Assembly: GCF_001921865.1 (NCBI RefSeq)
Contig: NZ_MSCT01000007.1
Location: forward strand, 1 to 61,003
DNA: 61,003 nucleotides
Direction of reading: 5' to 3'
Source of the DNA: Pseudomonas chlororaphis
GTDB lineage: Bacteria; Pseudomonadota; Gammaproteobacteria; Pseudomonadales; Pseudomonadaceae
Shown here: positions 52,602 through 61,003 of the stretch, in pieces
Numbering within the stretch: the stretch's first letter is position 1
Layout: each line of letters starts with the position of its first letter
Notes under the pieces: generated by a model
What the model was told of the DNA's origin: nothing
Database searches by the model: none
The model's input: the letters and a program-made list of their open reading frames with translations, nothing else
Translations under genes and position numbers: made by a program

Positions 52602-55600
52602 ATGAATAGATTTTACTCGGTTGTCTGGAACTTTTCGCTTGGGTGCTGGGTGGTTGCCTCTGAGTTTGCCGCCAAGAATAAAAAGAAGTCGACATCGATC
52701 TCGGTAGTTCCTGCTGAAATCGAAAAAGGGTTGAGTCGTTGGGGCGGGGCGGGTGTCTCGTTAGGTATAGGAGCAATAGTGGTTTTTGCTCCAATGGGGG
52801 CTTATGCCGCTACTATTGATTGCTCATCAGCTACTATTGGGGCCGGCCAATTTTTTGTATGTACTCCTGGTACTAATACTGGGCTTAGGTTTGTTGCCAA
52901 CAATGACAGAAGTGGCCCCAATGAAGAACTTCAACTTGCTGGTGGTGGGGACAATGGACAGGCTATTAGATTGTACTTTCGAGGCAATGCGGATACCGCT
53001 AATCAGTCCAATGTCTTCATAGGGGATGCGGCTTTTACGGCCTCCACTACGCGGGTTTTCGCCAATAACTTTATCGTTGGGGACACAGCCACTACAGCAA
53101 GCGGCTCCAATAATATCGTCATGGGTATCGGTGCATCCGCTACCTCGGACTCAGTCGTCATTGGTACTTCTGCCAGTACCGGGCAAGGACGAGGCATCGC
53201 GATCGGCCTCAATGCCACAGTCGCCTCGGCCAGCACGGGGGCGGGAATCGCCATCGGCAGCGGTGCCAATGTAACGGGATCCGGCTCGCTGGCTTTTGGT
53301 TTTCAGAGCAAATCCACGGGCACCAATTCCCTTGCTATTGGCGGAGTCGCTGCTGCTACCGCCGATAACGCCACCTCGTTGGGGGTGAGCTCGAGCGCAT
53401 CAGGCGCCAACTCGACAAGCTTAGGCGCTTCTTCGACAAGTACCGGCTCGGGGGCGTTGGCATTGGGCCTTTCTTCGTCGGCGACAGGTAATAATTCGGT
53501 AGCGGCTGGCCGGGGTGCGCAGGCTCAAACCGTTTCTTCAGTGTCTATTGGCGATTCGGCAACCGCCCAGGCGTCGCGAGCGGTTGCCATTGGCCCCAAT
53601 GCCTCGGTAAGCAATTCCGGGTTCACCAGCGGTATCGCTATCGGTGATAACTCCAGTGTGACAGGTGGGGCAGCCATTGCGCTCGGCCTTAACAGTAGCG
53701 CGGCAGGTCTCGTTTCCACGGCTATCGGCAATACAAGCTCTGCTGTGGGGAATCGATCACTGGCTCTGGGAGGGAACACGGTGGCCACGGGAGTAAACTC
53801 CGTCGCGCTTGGTCAGGCTTCACAAGCCCAAACCGACTCTTCGGTGGCGATCGGGGATTCGGCTATCGCCAAAGGTGGCAAGGCGGTGTCGATTGGCGCG
53901 GGCAACACCGCCAATGGCAATGGCGCGGTGGCGATCGGCGATCCCAATACAGCCACCGGCACCGGTGCCGTGGCGATGGGGGAAAACAATACCTCCAACG
54001 GGCAGGGTGCCGTGGCGCTGGGCAATGGTAATACGGCCACGGGGAAAGGTTCGCTGGCGTTGGGCAATACCGCTTCGGCCTCGGCGGCGGGAAGCGTGGC
54101 GCTGGGCGATAGCGCGAGCTCCAACGTGGCCAACGCTGTTGCAATCGGTACCTCGGCCACCACAGCTCAACAGTTCGGCATTGCTATTGGCCGGAATGCC
54201 TCTGTAGGCGGAACCAGTGGATTCGCTTCTGGTATTGCCATAGGGTCCGGCTCTTCCGCTACCGGCGGGTCGGCGATTGCGATGGGTTATAACAGTAATG
54301 CGGCGGGCTTGGTTTCTACGGCTCTCGGCGGCGCCAGCTCCGCTGTGGGGGATCGATCGACAGCTTTGGGGTTTAGCGCGGTCTCGACGGGGGTGAACTC
54401 CGTCGCGCTCGGTCAGGCTTCACAAGCCCAAACCGACTCCTCCGTAGCGATCGGGGACGCGGCCATCGCCAAAGGCGGCAAGGCGGTGTCGATTGGCGCG
54501 GGCAACACCGCCAATGGCGATGGTGCGGTGGCGATCGGCGATCCCAACACGGCTGTTGGGGCCGGGGCCGTGGCGATGGGGCAGAATAATTCGGCCGCTG
54601 GCCAAGGGGCCGTGGCCCTGGGCAACGGCAACACCGCCACCGGCCAAGGTTCGCTGGCCTTGGGCAATACCGCTTCGGCCTCGGCGGCGGGAAGCGTGGC
54701 GCTGGGCGATAGCGCGAGCTCCAACGTGGCCAACGCTGTTGCAATCGGTACCTCGGCCACCACAGCTCAACAGTTCGGCATTGCTATTGGCCGGAATGCC
54801 TCTGTAGGCGGAACCAGTGGATTCGCTTCTGGTATTGCCATAGGGTCCGGCTCTTCCGCTACCGGCGGGTCGGCGATTGCGATGGGTTATAACAGTAATG
54901 CGGCGGGCTTGGTTTCTACGGCTCTCGGCGGCGCCAGCTCCGCTGTGGGGGATCGATCGACAGCTTTGGGGTTTAGCGCGGTCTCGACGGGGGTGAACTC
55001 CGTCGCGCTCGGTCAGGCTTCACAAGCCCAAACCGACTCCTCCGTAGCGATCGGGGACGCGGCCATCGCCAAAGGCGGCAAGGCGGTGTCGATTGGCGCG
55101 GGCAACACCGCCAATGGCGATGGTGCGGTGGCGATCGGCGATCCCAACACGGCTGTCGGGGCCGGGGCCGTGGCGATGGGGCAGAATAATTCGGCCGCTG
55201 GCCAAGGGGCCGTGGCCCTGGGCAACGGCAACACCGCCACCGGCCAAGGTTCGCTGGCCTTGGGCAATGCCTCGTCGGCCTCCGTGGCGGGCGCCATGGC
55301 ATTGGGTGACGGCGCGAACGCTTCCGCCGGTAGCGCGATCGCCCTCGGCGTTGGCGCCACTGCGGGCAATACAAAAGACGTTGCCCTGGGCGCAGGCAGT
55401 ACGACGGCGGCACCTCACACTGGGGCTACCGCGCTATATGGCGCGACAGCGCAGGGGGTGGCCAATGCGGTCAATGGCGTGGTGTCTGTCGGGGCGACGG
55501 GGGCTGAGCGGCAAATACAGAATGTCGCCGCCGGGGTCATTTCCGCCACCAGTACCGATGCGATCAACGGTTCTCAGCTGAACTCGGTGGCCAGCGGCAT

Positions 55601-58600
55601 CAATAATCTGGGCAACAGTACGGCGACCACTCTGGGGGGCGGTGCGACCTATTCCACCAGCACCGGGATGGTCAGTGGCTTCAGTCAACCGATCAACAGT
55701 GTCAGCACCACGGGCGCCGTGGGGGCTGCCACTGCTCAAACCAGTGTCGCCGGTGCATTGGGCGCGTTGAATACGGATGTGGTGAACACCGCCAACATTG
55801 CCGTGAAGTACGACGCGGCAGGTGGCAGCACCATTACCCTGGGGGGCATCGGTGGTACGGGCGGGCCCGCTGGTGGCGTAAAAATCACTAATCTGAGCCC
55901 TGGCGTTTTAAGTGCTTCGTCCACTGACGCGGTCAATGGCTCTCAACTTTTTGCGACCAATCAGGCCGTCAACAACATCGTCAACAATGGCGTCAGCACC
56001 AAGTACTTCCATGCCAATTCGACCCTGGTGGACAGTACAGCCAGCGGCACCGACAGTGTCGCGGTCGGCCCGGCCGCCAGTTCGACGGCAACCAACGCAG
56101 TGGCCATGGGTAATGGCGCGACGGCCAGTACTGCCAATTCCATTGCCTTGGGGAGCGGTGCAACCACTGCTGCCGCGACGGCGACACCCAGCGGTGTGGT
56201 CAATGGCACTACCTACACCTATGCCGGTGCGGCACCGGTCGGGGTATTGAGCCTGGGCAGTACCGGCAACGAGCGCCAGCTCAGTAATGTGGCCGCCGGC
56301 AAGGTCAGTGCCAGCAGCACAGACGCCATAAACGGCAGCCAACTGTTTGGTACCAATACCGCGGTAACGACACTCGGTACTCAGGCCACAACCCTGGGCA
56401 CTACCGCCGCGACCACGATGGGCGGCGGCGCGACCTATTCGCCGGCTACCGGGCTGACGGGTTTCAGCCAGCCCATTAATGGGATCAGTACGACCGGTGC
56501 TGTTGGTCCTGCGACGGCGCAGAGCAGTGTCGCCGGCGCACTGAGCGCGTTGAATTCGGACGTGGTGAATACCGCCAACATCGCCGTGAAGTATGACGCG
56601 GCGGGTGGTAACACCATCACCCTGGGAGGCATCGGTGGTACGGGCGGGCCCGCTGGTGGCGTAAAAATTACTAACCTGAGCCCTGGTGTTTTAAGCGCTT
56701 CGTCGACCGATGCGGTGAATGGTTCTCAGCTGTTTACAACCAATCAGACCGTCAACAACATCGTCAACAATGGTGCCGGCATCAAGTACTTCCACGCCGA
56801 CTCGACCCTGGCGGATAGCGTTGCTAGCGGTACCGACAGCGTTGCTGTGGGACCTGAAGCCAGCTCGACGGCAACCAACTCTGTGGCCATCGGCAATGGT
56901 GCCGTCGCCAGTGTGGCGGACTCGATTGCCCTGGGTAACGGCGCAACCACCGCAGCCGCGACTGCAACACCAAGTGGAGCGGTTAACGGCACCACCTACA
57001 CCTATGCCGGAACGGCACCGGTGGGTGTAATGAGCGTGGGCACTGCCGGTAAAGAGCGTCAGGTCACTAACGTGGCGGCAGGCCAGGTCAGTGCCAGCAG
57101 CACCGATGCCATAAATGGCAGCCAACTGTTTGGTACCAATACTGCAGTGACCGCTTTGGGTACCCAGACCAACACCTTGGGTACTACCACGGCGAGTACG
57201 ATGGGTGGCGGCGCGAGTTACTCGCCGGCTACCGGGCTGACGGGTTTCAGCCAGCCCATTAATGGGATCAGTACGAGTGGTGCTGTTGGTCCTACGACGG
57301 CACAGACCAGCGTCGCCGGTGCACTGAGCGCGTTGAATTCGGACGTGGTGAATACCGCCAACATTGCCGTGAAGTATGACGCGGCGGGTGGCAACACCAT
57401 CACCTTGGGTTCTACCGGTGGAGTCGGCGGGCCTGCTGGTGGGGTGAAAATTACTAACCTGACCCCAGGTACCTTGAGTGCTTCGTCGACCGATGCGGTG
57501 AATGGTTCTCAGCTGTTTACAACCAATGAGACTGTTAACAACATCGTGAATAACGGTGCCGGTATTAAGTACTTCCATGCCGACTCGACCCTGGCGGATA
57601 GCGTTGCTAGCGGCACTGATAGCGTTGCTGTAGGGCCTGAAGCCAGCTCGACGGCAACTAACGCAATAGCTATCGGTAAGGGTGCGGTCGCCAGCGTGGC
57701 GGACTCGATTGCCCTGGGTAACGGCGCAACCACCGCAGCCGCGACTGCAACACCGAGTGGTGCGATTAACGGCACCACCTACACCTATGCTGGGACTGCA
57801 CCGGTGGGTGTGATGAGCGTGGGGACTGCTGGTAAAGAGCGTCAGATCACTAACGTAGCCGCAGGGCAGGTCAGTGCCAGCAGCACCGATGCCATAAATG
57901 GCAGCCAACTGTTCGGCACCAATACTGCAGTGACCGCGCTCGGTACTCAGACCACAACCCTGGGCGCTACCACGGCGAGCACAATGGGTGGCGGCACAAC
58001 CTATTCGCCGACTACCGGGCTGACAGGTTTTAGCCAGCCGATCAACAGTGTCAGCGCTACGGGCGCCGTGGGAGCCACCACTGCACAAACCAGCGTCGCC
58101 GGTGCACTGAGTGCGTTGAATACGGACGTGGTGAACACCGCCAACATCGCTGTGAAGTATGACGCGGCTGGCAGCAACACCATTACTTTGGGTGCTATTG
58201 GTGGGGTGGGCGGACCTGCTGGCGGGGTAACAATCACTAATTTGGCCCCTGGTATCTTGAGCGCTTCGTCAACTGACGCGGTCAATGGCTCTCAACTCTT
58301 TGCCACCAACGAGGCCGTTAACAACATCGTCAACAACGGCGATGGCATCAAGTACTTTCACGCCAACTCGACCTTGGCAGACAGCGTTGCTAGCGGTACC
58401 GATAGTGTTGCTGCCGGTCCAGCCTCTACGGCATCGGCAACCAATGCAGTCGCGATTGGTAATGGTGCGGTCGCCAGCGTGGCGGACTCGATTGCGCTGG
58501 GTAACGGCGCAACCACTGCTGCTGCAACAGCGACACCAAGTGGTGCGATTAACGGCACCACCTACACCTATGCCGGAGCACCGGTGGGTGTCATGAGCGT

Positions 58601-61003
58601 GGGTACTGCCGGTAAAGAACGGCAGATCACTAACGTGGCTGCAGGCCAGGTCAGTGCCAGCAGCACCGATGCCATAAACGGTAGCCAGTTGTTTGCGACT
58701 AACACTGCAGTCGACGGTATCGGCACCAGCGTCAACAACATCGTCAACAACGGCGCTGGCATCAAGTACTTCCACGCCAACTCGACCCTGGCAGACAGCG
58801 TTGCTAGCGGCACTGATAGCGTTGCTGTAGGGCCGGCAGCCAGTTCGACAGCAACCAACGCAGTAGCCATCGGCAATGGTGCCGTCGCCAGTGTGGTGGA
58901 CTCGGTTGCCCTGGGCAACGGAGCAACCACCGCTGCTGCAACAGCGACACCGAGTGGTGCGATTAACGGCACCACCTACACCTATGCTGGGACTGCACCG
59001 GTGGGTGTCATGAGCGTGGGGACTGTTGGTAAAGAGCGTCAAATCACTAACGTGGCCGCAGGCCAGGTCAGCGCCAGCAGCACCGATGCCATAAACGGTA
59101 GCCAGTTGTTTGCGACTAACACCGCAGTCGACGGTATCGGCACCAGCGTCAACAACATCGTCAACAACGGCGCTGGCATCAAGTACTTCCACGCCAACTC
59201 GACCCTGGCAGACAGCGTTGCTAGCGGCACTGATAGCGTTGCTGTAGGGCCGGCAGCCAGTTCGACAGCAACCAACGCAGTAGCCATCGGCAATGGTGCC
59301 GTCGCCAGTGTGGTGGACTCGGTTGCCCTGGGCAACGGAGCAACCACCGCTGCTGCAACAGCGACACCGAGTGGTGCGATTAACGGCACCACCTACACCT
59401 ATGCTGGGACTGCACCGGTGGGTGTGATGAGCGTGGGGACTGCTGGTAAAGAGCGTCAGATCACTAACGTAGCCGCAGGGCAGGTCAGTGCCAGCAGTAC
59501 CGATGCCATAAATGGCAGCCAACTGTTTGGCACTAATACCGCGGTGACTGCTCTGGGTACCCAGACCAACACCCTGGGTACTACCACGGCGAGCACGATG
59601 GGCGGCGGTGCGACCTATTCGCCGACTACCGGGCTGACAGGTTTTAGCCAGCCGATCAACAGTGTCAGCGCTACGGGCGCCGTGGGAGCCACCACTGCAC
59701 AAACCAGCGTCGCCGGTGCACTGAGTGCGTTGAATACGGACGTGGTGAACACCGCCAACATCGCTGTGAAGTATGACGCGGCTGGCAGCAACACCATTAC
59801 TTTGGGTGCTATTGGTGGGGTGGGCGGACCTGCTGGCGGGGTAACAATCACTAATTTGGCCCCTGGTATCTTGAGCGCTTCGTCAACTGACGCGGTCAAT
59901 GGCTCTCAACTCTTTGCCACCAACGAGGCCGTTAACAACATCGTCAACAACGGCGATGGCATCAAGTACTTTCACGCCAACTCGACCTTGGCAGACAGCG
60001 TTGCTAGCGGTACCGATAGTGTTGCTGCCGGTCCAGCCTCTACGGCATCGGCAACCAATGCAGTCGCGATTGGTAATGGTGCGGTCGCCAGCGTGGCGGA
60101 CTCGATTGCGCTGGGTAACGGCGCAACCACTGCTGCTGCAACAGCGACACCAAGTGGCGTGGTTAACGGCACCACCTACACCTATGCCGGTACTGCACCG
60201 GTGGGTGTCATGAGCGTGGGGACTGTTGGTAAAGAGCGTCAAATCACTAACGTGGCCGCAGGCCAGGTCAGCGCCAGCAGCACCGATGCCATAAACGGTA
60301 GCCAGTTGTTTGCGACTAACACCGCAGTCGACGGTATCGGCACCAGCGTCAACAACATCGTCAACAACGGCGCCGGTATCAAGTACTTCCATTCCAACTC
60401 GACTCTGGCGGATAGCACTGCCAGCGGCACTGACAGCGTTGCTGTGGGACCTGAGGCCAGCTCGACGGCAACTAATGCAGTCGCGATTGGTAATGGTGCG
60501 GTCGCCAGCGTCGCCGACTCGATTGCCCTGGGTAATGGCGCTACTACTGCAGCCGCCACGGCTATACCAAACGGCGTGGTCAATGGCACGACCTACACCT
60601 ATGCCGGTACTGCACCGGTGGGTGTGATGAGCGTGGGGACTGTTGGTAAAGAGCGTCAGGTCACTAACGTGGCGGCAGGCCAGGTCAGTGCCAGCAGCAC
60701 CGATGCCATAAATGGCAGCCAACTGTTCGGCACCAATACTGCAGTGACCGCGCTCGGTACTCAGACCACAACCCTGGGCACTACCACGGCAACCACGATG
60801 GGGGGCGGTGCGACCTATTCGCCGACTACCGGGCTGACAGGTTTTAGCCAGCCCATTAATGGGATCAGTACGACTGGTGCTGTTGGCCCAACGACGGCGC
60901 AGACCAGTGTCGCCGATGCACTGAGCGCGTTGAATACAGGCGCGGTAAACACCGCCAACATTGCCGTGAAGTACGACGCGGCAGGTGGCAACACCATCAC
61001 CTT
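52602..61003 (+). CDS. Giant trimeric autotransporter adhesin (partial, open at window end)
   Basis: An open frame of 2800 codons that runs off the window. It starts NRFYSVVWNFSLGCWVVASE, an extended signal peptide region (ESPR) typical of large type V secreted proteins, followed by a hydrophobic signal segment (GVSLGIGAIVVFAPMGAYA). Residues about 100-970 are YadA-like head repeats (SVAIGDSA, ALGNG). After that, modules alternate STDAxNGSQLF neck motifs (14 in the window), KYFHANSTLADSxASGTDSVAVGP head units and TMGGGATYSPxTGLTGFSQPI connectors. The C-terminal YadA anchor must lie beyond 61003. It is predicted to be a surface fibre for adhesion or autoagglutination. Antisense frames over it are shadows. 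Confidence 0.93.
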   Translation, partial: MNRFYSVVWNFSLGCWVVASEFAAKNKKKSTSISVVPAEIEKGLSRWGGAGVSLGIGAIVVFAPMGAYAATIDCSSATIGAGQFFVCTPGTNTGLRFVANNDRSGPNEELQLAGGGDNGQAIRLYFRGNADTANQSNVFIGDAAFTASTTRVFANNFIVGDTATTASGSNNIVMGIGASATSDSVVIGTSASTGQGRGIAIGLNATVASASTGAGIAIGSGANVTGSGSLAFGFQSKSTGTNSLAIGGVAAATADNATSLGVSSSASGANSTSLGASSTSTGSGALALGLSSSATGNNSVAAGRGAQAQTVSSVSIGDSATAQASRAVAIGPNASVSNSGFTSGIAIGDNSSVTGGAAIALGLNSSAAGLVSTAIGNTSSAVGNRSLALGGNTVATGVNSVALGQASQAQTDSSVAIGDSAIAKGGKAVSIGAGNTANGNGAVAIGDPNTATGTGAVAMGENNTSNGQGAVALGNGNTATGKGSLALGNTASASAAGSVALGDSASSNVANAVAIGTSATTAQQFGIAIGRNASVGGTSGFASGIAIGSGSSATGGSAIAMGYNSNAAGLVSTALGGASSAVGDRSTALGFSAVSTGVNSVALGQASQAQTDSSVAIGDAAIAKGGKAVSIGAGNTANGDGAVAIGDPNTAVGAGAVAMGQNNSAAGQGAVALGNGNTATGQGSLALGNTASASAAGSVALGDSASSNVANAVAIGTSATTAQQFGIAIGRNASVGGTSGFASGIAIGSGSSATGGSAIAMGYNSNAAGLVSTALGGASSAVGDRSTALGFSAVSTGVNSVALGQASQAQTDSSVAIGDAAIAKGGKAVSIGAGNTANGDGAVAIGDPNTAVGAGAVAMGQNNSAAGQGAVALGNGNTATGQGSLALGNASSASVAGAMALGDGANASAGSAIALGVGATAGNTKDVALGAGSTTAAPHTGATALYGATAQGVANAVNGVVSVGATGAERQIQNVAAGVISATSTDAINGSQLNSVASGINNLGNSTATTLGGGATYSTSTGMVSGFSQPINSVSTTGAVGAATAQTSVAGALGALNTDVVNTANIAVKYDAAGGSTITLGGIGGTGGPAGGVKITNLSPGVLSASSTDAVNGSQLFATNQAVNNIVNNGVSTKYFHANSTLVDSTASGTDSVAVGPAASSTATNAVAMGNGATASTANSIALGSGATTAAATATPSGVVNGTTYTYAGAAPVGVLSLGSTGNERQLSNVAAGKVSASSTDAINGSQLFGTNTAVTTLGTQATTLGTTAATTMGGGATYSPATGLTGFSQPINGISTTGAVGPATAQSSVAGALSALNSDVVNTANIAVKYDAAGGNTITLGGIGGTGGPAGGVKITNLSPGVLSASSTDAVNGSQLFTTNQTVNNIVNNGAGIKYFHADSTLADSVASGTDSVAVGPEASSTATNSVAIGNGAVASVADSIALGNGATTAAATATPSGAVNGTTYTYAGTAPVGVMSVGTAGKERQVTNVAAGQVSASSTDAINGSQLFGTNTAVTALGTQTNTLGTTTASTMGGGASYSPATGLTGFSQPINGISTSGAVGPTTAQTSVAGALSALNSDVVNTANIAVKYDAAGGNTITLGSTGGVGGPAGGVKITNLTPGTLSASSTDAVNGSQLFTTNETVNNIVNNGAGIKYFHADSTLADSVASGTDSVAVGPEASSTATNAIAIGKGAVASVADSIALGNGATTAAATATPSGAINGTTYTYAGTAPVGVMSVGTAGKERQITNVAAGQVSASSTDAINGSQLFGTNTAVTALGTQTTTLGATTASTMGGGTTYSPTTGLTGFSQPINSVSATGAVGATTAQTSVAGALSALNTDVVNTANIAVKYDAAGSNTITLGAIGGVGGPAGGVTITNLAPGILSASSTDAVNGSQLFATNEAVNNIVNNGDGIKYFHANSTLADSVASGTDSVAAGPASTASATNAVAIGNGAVASVADSIALGNGATTAAATATPSGAINGTTYTYAGAPVGVMSVGTAGKERQITNVAAGQVSASSTDAINGSQLFATNTAVDGIGTSVNNIVNNGAGIKYFHANSTLADSVASGTDSVAVGPAASSTATNAVAIGNGAVASVVDSVALGNGATTAAATATPSGAINGTTYTYAGTAPVGVMSVGTVGKERQITNVAAGQVSASSTDAINGSQLFATNTAVDGIGTSVNNIVNNGAGIKYFHANSTLADSVASGTDSVAVGPAASSTATNAVAIGNGAVASVVDSVALGNGATTAAATATPSGAINGTTYTYAGTAPVGVMSVGTAGKERQITNVAAGQVSASSTDAINGSQLFGTNTAVTALGTQTNTLGTTTASTMGGGATYSPTTGLTGFSQPINSVSATGAVGATTAQTSVAGALSALNTDVVNTANIAVKYDAAGSNTITLGAIGGVGGPAGGVTITNLAPGILSASSTDAVNGSQLFATNEAVNNIVNNGDGIKYFHANSTLADSVASGTDSVAAGPASTASATNAVAIGNGAVASVADSIALGNGATTAAATATPSGVVNGTTYTYAGTAPVGVMSVGTVGKERQITNVAAGQVSASSTDAINGSQLFATNTAVDGIGTSVNNIVNNGAGIKYFHSNSTLADSTASGTDSVAVGPEASSTATNAVAIGNGAVASVADSIALGNGATTAAATAIPNGVVNGTTYTYAGTAPVGVMSVGTVGKERQVTNVAAGQVSASSTDAINGSQLFGTNTAVTALGTQTTTLGTTTATTMGGGATYSPTTGLTGFSQPINGISTTGAVGPTTAQTSVADALSALNTGAVNTANIAVKYDAAGGNTIT
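53814..55270 (+). repeat. 600-bp near-identical head repeats in the adhesin
   Basis: TCACAAGCCCAAACCGACTC recurs at 53820, 54420 and 55020, exactly 600 bp apart (200 codons). The stretches around 54131 and 54731 are identical over hundreds of bases. There are two full units and most of a third. Confidence 0.92.
55914..61003 (+). repeat. 783-bp and 1614-bp stalk duplications in the adhesin
   Basis: The GCTTCGT...GACGCGGT/GATGCGGT neck junction falls at 55914, 56697, 57480 and 58263 (period 783 bp, 261 codons) and again at 59877, which is 1614 bp after 58263. The block around 58004-58540 is repeated nearly base for base at 59618-60154. A 417-bp unit is duplicated at 58681 and 59098. Confidence 0.88.

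Noticed and set aside
56691..59702. Two minus-strand frames of over 460 codons
   Set aside because: Antisense of the repetitive adhesin, which has ESPR and neck motifs; the antisense frames only mirror its repeats.

Overview
The window is Pseudomonas chromosome, most like the fluorescens group (chlororaphis/protegens relatives). This is inferred from high-GC coding with strong third-position G/C bias, typical Pseudomonas genes (aceK, a 1300-residue hrpA, an OprO/OprP-type porin, azoR, aqpZ, cvfB, DUF6279 and TorF-type envelope proteins) and many REP/REPIN palindromes between genes. Most of the first 48 kb is ordinary, tightly packed core genome. The last 12 kb is lower in GC and looks like an accessory adhesin island.

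Layout. 0-17 kb: a LysR regulator; a large type Va autotransporter with 99-residue passenger repeats; an EamA exporter; aceK; hrpA; a ketoacyl-ACP synthase III; an ECF sigma / zinc-finger pair; a phosphate-selective porin. 17-27 kb: a co-directional minus-strand cluster with a divergent LysR regulator. Read 5' to 3' it holds an MFS transporter, a SnoaL-like protein, a flavin/[2Fe-2S] reductase, Rieske oxygenase alpha and beta subunits, tryptophan 2-monooxygenase (iaaM), indoleacetamide hydrolase (iaaH) and an Mtr-type tryptophan permease. This is a self-contained tryptophan -> indole-3-acetamide -> indole-3-acetic acid module wired to a two-component ring-hydroxylating oxygenase and an exporter. 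27-48 kb: housekeeping and transport genes, several LysR/AraC regulators, small envelope proteins, and clustered REP-type repeats.

48-61 kb: a 42-residue PA1414-like microprotein, an acyl-carrier-like protein without its attachment serine, then an AT-rich stretch holding a TetR regulator, a degenerate receiver protein and a second, divergent TetR-like protein. All three point at a giant trimeric autotransporter adhesin that starts at 52602 and is still open at the window edge (at least 2800 codons). It carries an ESPR-type signal peptide, YadA-like head repeats and 14 neck motifs, with long near-identical duplications of 600, 783 and 1614 bp.

The two loci most worth follow-up are the auxin-plus-Rieske cluster and the adhesin with its private set of unusual regulators. 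No rRNA, tRNA, CRISPR array, prophage or intact insertion sequence was seen.
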